Source: Mariaggregatimicrobium sp964498785 (GTDB lineage: Bacteria > Zhuqueibacterota > Zhuqueibacteria > Thermofontimicrobiales > Thiofontviventaceae). Taken from it: a stretch of 27,248 bases of DNA. The translations under genes were made by a program, and so were the position numbers. The notes under the pieces were generated by a model, which was given only the letters and a program-made list of their open reading frames with translations, made no database searches and was not told where the DNA came from. The stretch is from assembly GCA_964498785.1 (NCBI GenBank), contig CAZCJL010000096.1:1-27248 (forward strand). Direction: 5' to 3'. Below are positions 14,930 through 24,105 of the stretch, piece after piece; position 1 is the first letter of the stretch; each line of letters begins with the position of its first letter.

Positions 14930-15945
14930 TAAAACGAAATCCCGATTGAAAACCGATTCACCGCATCGAAGATTTTTAGATTGGAATATGAATAATCGAA
15001 TTCAAAATCATTCCCGGCAACCGTGGATTGAAATCCTGCGCCCACAGACCAGGATGCGAGATCGTGGTTCGTGAGATAGCCGCCGCGCAATGCAAGTTTT
15101 TCCCGGAAGCGGTATTCTAATCCGAAACTTGCCCGTTCCGAAAAATTATTCGGATGTTGAAAATCAATTGCCGGGGTTAATGAATTATTTTCAGAATAAA
15201 CAGGTGCAAGGACATCGAAAAGATCCATTGCCACGCCCATGGTAAACAACAGCGGCATTTGCTCGCTAATTTCTTCCCGCTTCAGATTTGATGAAAAATT
15301 GCGGATGGCCATACCAAACCGAAAGCTCTTAAATCCGGTATAGTATTTCACTCCGGCATCAAACACCAGCTTGGCGGCATTATTGTCAATCACTTCCCCG
15401 GTTGCAAAATAATTCTGTCCCAAATTTTGCCCAACCAGCCGCATGTTTGCGCCGATGTGAAATTGTGTGCTCACTGCCAGTCCGTAACTGATCCCAAAGG
15501 AATAAGCGCCAACATTGCTCACAGCGCCATTGTCAATATAGCCGCGGGGATACAAACTCTGCTCTGCCAGCGGCACCAGACTTGTACCGTGAATTGTTCC
15601 ATAATCCACCCACAAAAAACTGGCGCCAATCGCTCCGAATTTATTTCCGTTCCAGACAGCAGCGCCCGCCATATAATTGATGTCCGAGATCCATTGTGTG
15701 GCGTACATTTTCACATCAAAACGATGAGACATTTCAGCAATTCCTGCCGGATTGAAGAAAATGCTTTCTGCGCCTTTGCCCAATGCCATAAACGCATCGC
15801 CCATCGCGCTCGCTTTTGGAGAAATTCCCACTAACTGGAAATTCATCGTACTTTGAGCGACTTTATTTAATCCGACCTGCGCCTGCATCGGTTGTGCGAT
15901 GATGATAAGCATCACGAGGAATATGAGAATCTGTATATATTTCAT
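14929..15945 (-). CDS. PorV/PorQ-family outer-membrane beta-barrel protein
   Basis: A 338-aa protein with a signal peptide (to about residue 22, ...QPMQAQ). The family hallmark follows: FQLVGISPKASAMGDAFMALGKGAESIFFNPAGIAEM, then alternating hydrophobic strands of a FadL-like barrel ending RFSIGISF. PorV-type proteins act in T9SS as carriers or shuttles that hand exported cargo to the surface, and diverged copies are often linked to specific cargo. GGGAG precedes the ATG. It starts 22 bp after the 720-aa secreted-protein gene and precedes the PL9 gene, both of which carry sorting domains. A dedicated surface-assembly role for these proteins is therefore plausible but inferred; a solute channel is the alternative. 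Confidence 0.8.
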   Translation of the reverse strand: MKYIQILIFLVMLIIIAQPMQAQVGLNKVAQSTMNFQLVGISPKASAMGDAFMALGKGAESIFFNPAGIAEMSHRFDVKMYATQWISDINYMAGAAVWNGNKFGAIGASFLWVDYGTIHGTSLVPLAEQSLYPRGYIDNGAVSNVGAYSFGISYGLAVSTQFHIGANMRLVGQNLGQNYFATGEVIDNNAAKLVFDAGVKYYTGFKSFRFGMAIRNFSSNLKREEISEQMPLLFTMGVAMDLFDVLAPVYSENNSLTPAIDFQHPNNFSERASFGLEYRFREKLALRGGYLTNHDLASWSVGAGFQSTVAGNDFEFDYSYSNLKIFDAVNRFSIGISF

Positions 15946-15967
15946 TAAAAATTCTCCCTTTTCTGAA

Positions 15968-18130
15968 TTAACGAATCACCAGAAATTTCTGGTGCGAAAC
16001 TTCGCCGTTCGGTTTTTGAAACACAGCAATATAGACGCCGCTGCTAATGACCTGTTGATTTTTAGTGATCATATTCCAGTTTTCGTACCCCGAACTGACC
16101 GAACTTTCATGTTCAATCGTTTGAACGTGATCTCCGTTTTCTGTAAATATTTTTATAGTCACTTTTCCGGGAAGATTAAAAAACTGAATCGCCCGCTGGT
16201 CAGTGAAGCCGTGCTCAACCAGTAACGGATCATTAATATTGTAAGGATTTGGGACAATTCGTATTTCAGTCAAATCGTCCTGTGAAAAGTGCGGGGGATT
16301 GATCCAGTAAATATTGGGATCGAGAACCCTGCTGCTGTATATAATTTTCCCGCGTGTCCCGGGATCAGCATTCGGATCGTTTTCAGCAATTCTGGTCTTT
16401 GCCTGAATGTAATAATAATATTGCGCGCCGATGAGCACATTCTTGTCAACATACAAATGCTCGTCCGCCTTATCATCAGCGCCCGATGAATAGACCTCTT
16501 CATAAAACACAGTATCTTTATTTGAAATACGACGCATGATCCGATAGCCCGCGAAATTAGACATCGCTTCCGCTTCAATATCAACCCATTTGATTTCAAC
16601 ACCTGTTCCCAAACCAACAATCTCAATTTTAGCAGGAGGCGGCGGCGCCTGCGGAATTTTGTAACCAGTCTCAAAATTCCATTTTGCCCGGAAAGCACTT
16701 TGCATCACAGAATCGATACCTGTACTGAGCCATCTGTTTTTGCACTTATCCATTGCTGTGGCATCTGCCGGATAAACAAAATTTGTCGGGAAATAACCGG
16801 TACGGGCATCAGGAATACCCGGTGGTTCTTTTAGTGTTCCGGTGAGCCATTTATTCCCCACCTCTTTGGCCGTTTCCAGGCTTAGCCCGGTATAACCGCT
16901 GGCGTACGCAAGATGCACTTTTTCACCCGGCGCCAGCGTATACGGTCCAAACGAACTCCACATTTTGGAATCGTTTTTCTGCCGTGTCCCTGCGGGATGG
17001 CTCGAATAGTCCGCGCTGTTCTGTTCGTCGCTGTTACCACCGTGATGCGTTTCGGGCCAGGTTTCTCCGATCATCGGGAAAAAATCAGAATACTCCCCCC
17101 GTATTGCCCAGAAGTTTTTGTCGCCAAATTCGTCGCCCTGATCATTGTACGGAATGAGATTGCTCTTTCCGATGTAGGTTACTTTTGGCTGCAGGAAATC
17201 ATCGACATCGTCCGCCGGTTCTGAGTACGGTTCTTTCGAGGCATGTAAAATCGAATACCAGATAAACTTTGCGTTCAACAACCGGCCTCCCTGCGAAGGC
17301 GACGGCGCGCCCATATTGTCTCCCGGCACGTCCGGATCATCGGCGCTGTATTCATAAAAAACCCGCAGCGTATCGCCCACTCTGCCTCCGTAATAGTGCT
17401 GCCACGTCGTCGCCGCATTAAACCGTTCACCCGCCGCGGGAGACGGATTGGAGCCGTTTGAGCGCACGGAATTATTTCCATTGGACTCAATATTAATGTA
17501 AAAATCAGGCAATGTGTCTTCGGTAACGTTCGTAAATGTCACATCCACAACCACATAATCATCATTGTAATTCTGACTCCACATCAATATTTTTCGATGA
17601 ATCTGCACACCCAGAATGCTTTCAGTAGTGACTTCGATCAGTTGATCGCAGGTGTATTCTCCAAATTGTGAAGGATCGTGCGTTCCGAAGTCCTCAATCT
17701 CCACTTCCTTAAAATCAACGACTTCGTGCGGATAGTTATAACGAATGTAATTCGTCATCGGAACAACCACTTTTCCGATGGGCATAAATTCGTTGGTAGG
17801 TCCGTAAATTGCAACAGCGTGCAGTGAATCATTAGGATCGACCCAATTCGTGGTCGTCAGTCGAAAACCGGCACCGGCCCAGGCATCCCGATACTGACCG
17901 CGCATTCCCAGGATATCATAATCATTTGGGAAAAACCCGGAGCGATAATCGAAATTTCCTTTATCCCCATTGGCTGTAACTCCGCACCAGACATGCCCTA
18001 ATTTCATGACCGCCCTTTCCAGTTCCGGCTGCGTCTGCCCGTAAATTGCAGGTATGGCGAAAAACACCGACACCATCACTAGCAACAGCCAGACGTTCAG
18101 GTAATTATTATCAACTTTATTGAAATTCAT
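15968..18130 (-). CDS. 720-aa secreted protein of unknown family with FN3 and T9SS-like C-terminal domain
   Basis: I do not recognise the family. A longer reading frame exists, but GGAG 8 nt before the ATG at 18130 and the signal peptide that follows (LLLVMVSVFFAIPAIYGQ) fix this start. The N-terminal half (GHVWCGVTANGDKGNFDYR, then many W/Y/D/G-rich segments) looks like an all-beta extracellular domain. Residues about 496-595 are FN3-like (PPPPAKIEIV ... IKWVD ... YYYYIQAK). From about 626 (VPNPYN) to the end (HQKFLVIR) the sequence resembles a sorting domain but lacks the NYPNPFNP linker. It sits between a TonB receptor (40 bp) and a PorV-family gene (22 bp). A surface partner of the receptor, taking the place SusD has in Bacteroidetes, is a hypothesis from position only. 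Confidence 0.65.
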   Translation of the reverse strand: MNFNKVDNNYLNVWLLLVMVSVFFAIPAIYGQTQPELERAVMKLGHVWCGVTANGDKGNFDYRSGFFPNDYDILGMRGQYRDAWAGAGFRLTTTNWVDPNDSLHAVAIYGPTNEFMPIGKVVVPMTNYIRYNYPHEVVDFKEVEIEDFGTHDPSQFGEYTCDQLIEVTTESILGVQIHRKILMWSQNYNDDYVVVDVTFTNVTEDTLPDFYINIESNGNNSVRSNGSNPSPAAGERFNAATTWQHYYGGRVGDTLRVFYEYSADDPDVPGDNMGAPSPSQGGRLLNAKFIWYSILHASKEPYSEPADDVDDFLQPKVTYIGKSNLIPYNDQGDEFGDKNFWAIRGEYSDFFPMIGETWPETHHGGNSDEQNSADYSSHPAGTRQKNDSKMWSSFGPYTLAPGEKVHLAYASGYTGLSLETAKEVGNKWLTGTLKEPPGIPDARTGYFPTNFVYPADATAMDKCKNRWLSTGIDSVMQSAFRAKWNFETGYKIPQAPPPPAKIEIVGLGTGVEIKWVDIEAEAMSNFAGYRIMRRISNKDTVFYEEVYSSGADDKADEHLYVDKNVLIGAQYYYYIQAKTRIAENDPNADPGTRGKIIYSSRVLDPNIYWINPPHFSQDDLTEIRIVPNPYNINDPLLVEHGFTDQRAIQFFNLPGKVTIKIFTENGDHVQTIEHESSVSSGYENWNMITKNQQVISSGVYIAVFQKPNGEVSHQKFLVIR

Positions 18131-18170
18131 AAAAGACTCCATTTTTTCAACACTGAAGTTTTTCAACAAT

Positions 18171-21100
18171 TTAAAAATTAAACTGTACCCCAAACCAGAT
18201 ATCCCTCGGTCTGCCATACAGCCAGAACAGATAGTTCGGATCATTAATATACGATTTATCTGTTGTTCGCAAATCCCCGACATCATCATTGCCAGGGAGG
18301 AACATACCGGGATATTTCTCCCGCAATTGATCATATTTCGGTGAATCGTACATCGGCAGCCGTAACGAGCCCATATAATTGAAGAAATCGCGCCATTTAT
18401 CATCGTCCTCATCCCAGCCAACACCATCATCCCGTACAAATGCGTACCCTCTGTGCATCATATTTTCCTTGATATTAAACAAATTACTGACGTCCACAAA
18501 AAATGTCGCGCCGAATCCACCCAACTTAAATGTCTTTGTCAATTTAAGATCGACCATGTAGTAATCAGGCCAGCGCATATTGTCATTCAAATGCAACTGA
18601 TTGATCGGATTCCATGTAAAATATCCGCCGGCTTCCCATTCAGCGAAAAATGTCAGATTCCAGTATTCCAGCGGATGAGATCCAAAAATCTCCGGTCCCC
18701 AGTTCTGCGGCGACCGAAACGTAATATTGGCGTTCAATTCCGGTACCGGCAGGGAACGGCTTTCCTGCCCTTCGTATAATCCTTCTCTGTCGTTAATATC
18801 AACTTCATTAATTTCCTCACGTCCGGTCAACCCTGATTTTTTTAACATATAGTTGAAATTGATCCACCCGTTCAGCCAGCTATTATCATTCTTTGCCAGA
18901 TTGATCTCAACTCCCTGAATATCCTCGTATTCATTATCCTCCCACATCTCGTAATCGATTCCTTTTACACCGTTCAGGTAGTTCACTTCGCCATGCTCTC
19001 CGGTCACATCTTTAGAATATGCTGAGATCCGCACTACATACGTGTCATAAAAATTCGATGCCATTCCCAATTCATACGAAATTGTCCGCGGCGGTGCGAG
19101 GTTTGGATTCGACATATCGTAGAGGCCATTTTTATCATATCGATAGCGATACAAATACATTGTGTAATATGGCGGATTTGATCTGAAATGACCATAATTG
19201 AAATAGAATTTTGAATTCATAGTCACCGGGAATGACACCCCAATGCGCGGGCTCACTGTGAAGTGATTCTTGATGGGTTGCAAGAATCCGGGATGTTCTT
19301 TATCATAAGCAACCCAGGTATCCCAGATAAAAGAACGCCCCGCTTCCAGATAATTGAACAAAACAGAATCTTCGGCAAATTTTTGAGGCACAAAAACCTC
19401 TTCGGCAAAAGGATTGCCAGTAGGCCATTTGCCGCCGCCGCCATAATAATAATCAAACCGCAGACCGATGTTTGCAATAATTGCTTCGAAATTCAACTGA
19501 TCCTGAATAAAAAATCCGGTCTGGCTTGGCGTGCGATGGTAATTGAATTCATACACATTGTAATAATTTTCATTCCATTTTTCCCACAGCTTATGATCCA
19601 GATCGATATAATTGTACTCGATCCCGGTTTTGACATAATTATGCATGTCTATCTGCGACGCAATTTCAAACTTTGCCCGATATTGGCTCACTTTCACATT
19701 GTCGTACAAATCGCCTTCTTTTCTTCTGAAACGGCGATTAATACCGGGCAGCGCATCATAACTTGGGTAATTATAACCATCAAGGATATTAGAGCCATAC
19801 TGTAATTTTCCATAAGGCATTTCAGAAACCGGAAATGGCCCGAAATAGGTAAGAACAGTTTGATCGCGGTCATTGCCAACCGGGGTATCATTTTTTATTC
19901 TCATCGCGCTCAGACTTAATTCCCAGAATGTGGAAGGATTTAAAATATGGTTGATGGTTAAGCCGCCCATTAATGTATTTTGATTGAGCACCGGGAAAAA
20001 CGGTTGATCATACCAATATTCCGGGTTTTTAGCCACATACTTTGTATTATCAATTGGCATGAAGCCGCCTTCACGGCTGGCATCGGGGAAATCTCCCCAG
20101 GCAGGACGTATCGGGCTGATCCCCTTTTGTTTTTTCCAGAGGCCGTTAAATGTAAGCGTCAAATTGTCCATCGGTTGCGATTTTACAGTGGCCAGAGTTG
20201 TGTATGTTTTTTCACTGCGCAGCGTGACCGGCATGATATAGTGCCGTTCGCGCGAATTATTGGAAATGTAGAATGTGGCATTTCCCAGTTTTTTACCGAT
20301 AAACGGAACCGGCCCGCCAAAACCGCCGTCAAAATTCCAGTCCGAACCATCTTCTTTCATCGCGTGTTCAGCAAACAGTTTTTTTTGATCCTCTGGCACA
20401 GAATAACCTAATTCAGCCAACCCCTCGTAATCCGGAACAGTCATGTGCATCCAGCAGCCGAGAAGATAATAATCAAGAGGAGTTACAAAATTTTCAGGCT
20501 CTTTCCCGAGGTTATAGATTTGAGCGGCTTTATCCCAGCCCATGAAACTGGGGTACTGTTCCCTCATATACGGTTGATCCGCCCATGCTTTTTCGGTTCC
20601 CACAAAAGCCACCGCAGGATCAAGAAACGGGCGCAGCACCGGATTATCCGTGCTATAAAAAGACTCGCCAAAGCGCCGTTGATGCGATTGATCCATGGAA
20701 AAACTGAACGTTCCGTGATAACCTTCCCGTGACCCGGACTTGGTAGTAACGTTTATTAAACCGGATCGGAAATTTCCATACTCCGCGTTATAACCACCGG
20801 ACATGAGCGACACCTGTTCGATTGCGCTCAATGGAATGCTCGTTTCCGCGTTTCCGGTCGCCATATTGGTATACGACAGGCCGTTCACCATCAACCCTGT
20901 TTGATCGGCGGATCCACCGCGAATACTCAGGTATCCATTTTCTTCCGAGACGCCGGGCAACTTCGTCAGAAAAGCATTGATCTGCCGAATACCAGTGGCT
21001 TCGTGTAACTGCACGTCCGAAACCACAAGCTGCGTATTTGAAACTTCTTTGTGCAATTCATCCCGCTCCGCCACCACAACAACTTCGCCGCTTTGAAGCA

Positions 21101-21440
21101 CAGTCGAATTCAACTCAATATCGACTTTTGTTATCCGGTCCATGGACACAATGACATCGGTGAAAATTCTGGTCTCAAATCCCATCATTGATGCTTTGAG
21201 ACGATACGTTCCCACCGGCACATTGATAATGATAAATTTTCCGTTTTCATCTGCCGCCGCGCCCATGATAGTCCCCTCGATACTGATGTTCGCGCCGGGT
21301 AACGGATCGCCAGTAACAGCATCTGCAACAGAACCAGCAATCCTGCTCCGTGTCTGTGCCGTTAAAACAGCGCAGAACACCAGCGACAGGGTAATAAAAA
21401 TCAGGAAAATTTGATTTAAAATTGATTCCCTGGTAAACAT
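18171..21440 (-). CDS. TonB-dependent receptor of the pectin locus, probable oligogalacturonide uptake
   Basis: A large receptor of 1089 aa. It has a signal peptide (to about residue 28), a carboxypeptidase-regulatory-like domain at about 32-115 (AGSVADAVTGDPLPGANISIEG), a TonB-box-like GEVVVVAE, a plug (TKLPGVSEENGYLSIRGGSADQ, SGGYNAEYGNFRSGLINVTTK), and a long barrel ending IWFGVQFNF. Length and domain order resemble SusC-type receptors, but no SusD gene follows. Instead a 720-aa secreted protein and a PorV-family gene are directly downstream. GGGAG lies before the ATG. Flanking PL1, PL9, GH28 and GH105 genes point to pectin oligomers as substrate, by inference from context. The 0.8 kb gap upstream should hold its promoter. 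Confidence 0.85.
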   Translation of the reverse strand: MFTRESILNQIFLIFITLSLVFCAVLTAQTRSRIAGSVADAVTGDPLPGANISIEGTIMGAAADENGKFIIINVPVGTYRLKASMMGFETRIFTDVIVSMDRITKVDIELNSTVLQSGEVVVVAERDELHKEVSNTQLVVSDVQLHEATGIRQINAFLTKLPGVSEENGYLSIRGGSADQTGLMVNGLSYTNMATGNAETSIPLSAIEQVSLMSGGYNAEYGNFRSGLINVTTKSGSREGYHGTFSFSMDQSHQRRFGESFYSTDNPVLRPFLDPAVAFVGTEKAWADQPYMREQYPSFMGWDKAAQIYNLGKEPENFVTPLDYYLLGCWMHMTVPDYEGLAELGYSVPEDQKKLFAEHAMKEDGSDWNFDGGFGGPVPFIGKKLGNATFYISNNSRERHYIMPVTLRSEKTYTTLATVKSQPMDNLTLTFNGLWKKQKGISPIRPAWGDFPDASREGGFMPIDNTKYVAKNPEYWYDQPFFPVLNQNTLMGGLTINHILNPSTFWELSLSAMRIKNDTPVGNDRDQTVLTYFGPFPVSEMPYGKLQYGSNILDGYNYPSYDALPGINRRFRRKEGDLYDNVKVSQYRAKFEIASQIDMHNYVKTGIEYNYIDLDHKLWEKWNENYYNVYEFNYHRTPSQTGFFIQDQLNFEAIIANIGLRFDYYYGGGGKWPTGNPFAEEVFVPQKFAEDSVLFNYLEAGRSFIWDTWVAYDKEHPGFLQPIKNHFTVSPRIGVSFPVTMNSKFYFNYGHFRSNPPYYTMYLYRYRYDKNGLYDMSNPNLAPPRTISYELGMASNFYDTYVVRISAYSKDVTGEHGEVNYLNGVKGIDYEMWEDNEYEDIQGVEINLAKNDNSWLNGWINFNYMLKKSGLTGREEINEVDINDREGLYEGQESRSLPVPELNANITFRSPQNWGPEIFGSHPLEYWNLTFFAEWEAGGYFTWNPINQLHLNDNMRWPDYYMVDLKLTKTFKLGGFGATFFVDVSNLFNIKENMMHRGYAFVRDDGVGWDEDDDKWRDFFNYMGSLRLPMYDSPKYDQLREKYPGMFLPGNDDVGDLRTTDKSYINDPNYLFWLYGRPRDIWFGVQFNF

Positions 21441-22232
21441 AAAATGAACTCCCTGTATTTAACTTACAATTTGCTAAATATGGTTTTCTCAATTAGTTCG
21501 TATCATCGATGCTGCTCTTTTTCAGTCGTCCCTTTCGGGACTTAAGACAATTACGTTTTTCATTAAACCACAGCGATAAATCGCTGGGCTATTCTCAAGC
21601 ATCCCTGCCGGGACTCGAACAATACTTCCTGATTACTCTTAAAGTTATTGCTTTTGGATCTCAGAACACAGATAATCGAATATCATTTTCTAAATCCGAA
21701 AATCGTTAATCCGTGTTCGTAAATCGACTTCAAAATTTTCTGTCAATATCTTTTATTGGCAATAGACTGTTTTTTCAAATAATTCCACATCCTTTGCCGA
21801 ATCCTTTCAGATTTCACGCCACTTCTTCATTTACATCCGGGGGTTGAAAAGCACAACCCTCGGCTTAGCCGTTTAACGCCTTTGGCGGATATTTCGAATC
21901 CAAAAGACGAAAACCAGATTTCCGAAGTTTGTGAAACTTCGGAAATCTCAAAATAACCTAACCTCACCAAATTTCTATACGTCGGGAGCGACATATCGTC
22001 CCTGCAAACTTTCTTTAACTACACTGAAGGCGTTGTACATCAAAACCCGGGGTGCCGTTTTTTTAGCCCCCTGGGTGCAAGCCACACAATTATTCCGAAT
22101 CCCAACGGGAGATTCCACAATATTGCTTTTTAATTACATCCAGTGGCTGAAAAACGCTCCATTCAAACATGCAACGCCCGTGATTTTCAGGAAAAGTCAA
22201 CATAGCCCCGACATCATTATCTGAAAAGGCAA
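21441..22232. other. Non-coding region with a cluster of small palindromes
   Basis: About 790 bp without a convincing gene, upstream of the TonB receptor. It contains several short dyads: GTCCC/GGGAC at 21528-21541, CAGCGA/TCGCTG at 21571-21586, GGGTTG/CAACCC at 21841-21859, the 15-bp hairpin at 21916-21948, an imperfect ACCCGGGG...CCCCCTGGGT pair at about 22045-22075, and GAATCCCAACGGGAGATTC at about 22097. The mix looks like decayed copies of dispersed repeats rather than one RNA. A promoter for the receptor operon should be near 21441-21520 but is not identifiable. Confidence 0.5.
21916..21948. repeat. AGATTTCCGAA hairpin repeat, copy 1
   Basis: AGATTTCCGAAGTTT (21916-21930) and AAACTTCGGAAATCT (21934-21948) form a perfect 15-bp stem with a GTG loop. 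Two further copies lie at 23981-24013 and 24040-24072. It sits in the long gap between the upstream PL1 gene and the TonB receptor operon. Confidence 0.8.
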
Positions 22233-23942
22233 TCACCTTATCAACTGCATTTTAATAACTTCCTGTTTATGATTAAATCTAAGTACGCTGAAATATATTC
22301 CAGAAGCAACATGCTGTCCCTGTACGTTTCTCCCGTTCCACTCAATCGGGTGCATTCCCGCCGGAAGCGCCTGATTTAATAATTGACTGACCAGTCGCCC
22401 GCGAATATCGTAAATTTTGAGATCAACTACGCCAGCGTTCGGGATTGAGAGCGTAATTGTTGTCGTCGGATTGAACGGATTCGGATAGTTTTGTAACAGT
22501 GTAAATTTTGCGGAAATCGGCGCGTCCTCATTTACTACAGAAGTCGGATCAAACGGAACCAGGCTATTTAAATAATTTTCCAGCATCGTATATCCGGACG
22601 CATCGACGACATTGCGATCAGTGTCATCATCAGGGTTCAAACCGTTCGTCAGTTCCCATTCATCCGGCATGCCATCGTGATCAGAATCCACGGGCGGCTC
22701 CGTGCTCTCGAGCAGCGGCCAGCCGCCAACCTGTGATTGTGAATCGATAATTCCGCGTACCACAGAGGTATCGGAAAATCCCTGTATTCGCTCGTACCCT
22801 GTTCCATCGTACGTCGCGGCGCCAATTCGGACTTCATTTAAAATTCTTTCATCAACAGCATCACGAACAGGTAAATTGGCACCGGCATGTTCCAGCACCG
22901 CTTCGTATGCTTCTTCTGCCGTATGTTCAGTGATCGGTATATACGGGAGCGGTTCATATACCCGGGAAGCCTCTTCGAATCCATACGAACCCTGCACGCC
23001 GCCATTCCAGTTATTTTCAGTGATCTCCGGATAGCCCTCAACGAAGTTATCCCCGATATACCACTTTCCGCCGCTGCCGGGCTGGACAATTCTGTTCCTG
23101 ACCGAGCTTTTCGTGGCCGGCCCCGCTTTATAATAATTGGCTACCATATTAATTTGACCCGCCTCTCCCCCATACGCGCTGTTAAATCCCCAGTTATAGA
23201 TCACGTTATTTCGAAAATCAACATTCACACACGGCGGCGTTTCTCCCCCGGAAAATCGCGGATTGCGACTGGAATGATGCGCCAGTAGATTATGATGAAA
23301 CGTGGCGTTCGTTCCGCCCCAGATTCCGCCGTAGCCATGGGCGCCCTTGCTGTGATGCGACAGGTACAGGCTTTCCGAAATCAAACACCATTGCACCGTC
23401 AGGCTGTCGATACCGTAATACGAAAACGCCTCATCCACGCTCCAACTGGCGGAACAATGATCGATGATCACATTTTTGCAGTACCTCCCCCAGGTTGCAT
23501 CATCCTCCTGGCCGGATTCGTCGCCGAGCCGGAAACGGAGATAACGGATAATCACCTGATCGCCATTTACAAACAACGTATTGTCCGCAAGGCAAATTCC
23601 ATCCCCTGGCGCAGTTTGCCCGGCAATCGTAATATTGGAATATTTAATTTTCAGATCGGATTGCAGTCTGATAGTCCCGGAAACACGGAAAACGACGGTG
23701 CGTGCTCCCCTCGCGTCCACTGCCTCGCGCAAACTTCCCGGCCCACTGTCATTCAGGTTTGTCACTTCATAAACGACTCCTCCCCGTCCGCCGATGGTGT
23801 ATTGACCGTTTCCTTCCGCACCAGGAAAAGTTAATTGTTGTGCGGTTAAATTCTCATTCAATAGGAATAGTAAAATGATCAAAACAGGTTTTAGCAAATT
23901 TAGTGTGTGGTTTTTCCGATCAATCCAATCTGTAAAATGCAT
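22233..23942 (-). CDS. PL1 pectate lyase with T9SS sorting domain
   Basis: A 569-aa secreted lyase of polysaccharide lyase family 1 (the subgroup common in FCB bacteria). After a signal sequence (to about residue 35) come FPGAEGNGQYTIGGRGG (39-55), TNLNDSGPGSLREA, AGQTAPGDGI (107-116), the calcium-region DHCSASWSVDE (161-171), HGYGGIWGG (202-210) and HHSSRNPRF (222-230). Arg226 is the probable catalytic arginine by analogy with the R-x-P of PL1 enzymes. A calcium-loop linker DSDHDGMPDEWE follows. Residues 480-569 are a type A sorting domain (QNYPNPFNPTTTI ... IKMQLIR). AGGAAAG precedes the ATG. It follows the beta-helix gene at 24106 after 163 bp holding two hairpins. Extracellular cleavage of homogalacturonan is expected. 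Confidence 0.92.
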   Translation of the reverse strand: MHFTDWIDRKNHTLNLLKPVLIILLFLLNENLTAQQLTFPGAEGNGQYTIGGRGGVVYEVTNLNDSGPGSLREAVDARGARTVVFRVSGTIRLQSDLKIKYSNITIAGQTAPGDGICLADNTLFVNGDQVIIRYLRFRLGDESGQEDDATWGRYCKNVIIDHCSASWSVDEAFSYYGIDSLTVQWCLISESLYLSHHSKGAHGYGGIWGGTNATFHHNLLAHHSSRNPRFSGGETPPCVNVDFRNNVIYNWGFNSAYGGEAGQINMVANYYKAGPATKSSVRNRIVQPGSGGKWYIGDNFVEGYPEITENNWNGGVQGSYGFEEASRVYEPLPYIPITEHTAEEAYEAVLEHAGANLPVRDAVDERILNEVRIGAATYDGTGYERIQGFSDTSVVRGIIDSQSQVGGWPLLESTEPPVDSDHDGMPDEWELTNGLNPDDDTDRNVVDASGYTMLENYLNSLVPFDPTSVVNEDAPISAKFTLLQNYPNPFNPTTTITLSIPNAGVVDLKIYDIRGRLVSQLLNQALPAGMHPIEWNGRNVQGQHVASGIYFSVLRFNHKQEVIKMQLIR

Positions 23943-23980
23943 AAATTCTTTCCTGTTCCTAAAATGCGTGTTATTAAATC

Positions 23981-24072
23981 AGATTTCCGAAATCTTTGAG
24001 ATTTCGGAAATCTTGTACATCGAATCATTGGAGCACGACAGATTTCCGAAGTTTTTGAAACTTCGGAAATCT
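23981..24072. repeat. Tandem AGATTTCCGAA hairpin repeats, copies 2 and 3
   Basis: Copy 2 pairs AGATTTCCGAAATCT (23981-23995) with AGATTTCGGAAATCT (23999-24013). Copy 3 pairs AGATTTCCGAAGTTT (24040-24054) with AAACTTCGGAAATCT (24058-24072). Both have 15-bp stems and TTG loops. Compared with copies 1 and 3, copy 2 differs in the inner stem on both arms so that pairing is kept. They fill the gap between the DUF4957-like gene and the downstream PL1 gene and may act as transcript-processing or partial termination signals. Confidence 0.8.
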
Positions 24073-24105
24073 TAACTCTCTATCTGCTCCGATGTTTACG
24101 GAAAT

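Noticed and set aside
18131..18439. N-terminal extension of the 720-aa protein's frame, which would give 823 aa
   Set aside because: It overlaps the end of the TonB receptor gene, has no sensible composition, and the ATG at 18130 has both a Shine-Dalgarno and a signal peptide.
19263..19805. 180-codon plus-strand frame opposite the pectin-locus receptor
   Set aside because: It is antisense to the receptor barrel; the opposite strand carries the clear protein.
21916..24072. Repeated AGATTTCCGAA units considered as a CRISPR array
   Set aside because: There are only three units, each a self-contained hairpin, with irregular spacing and no cas genes.
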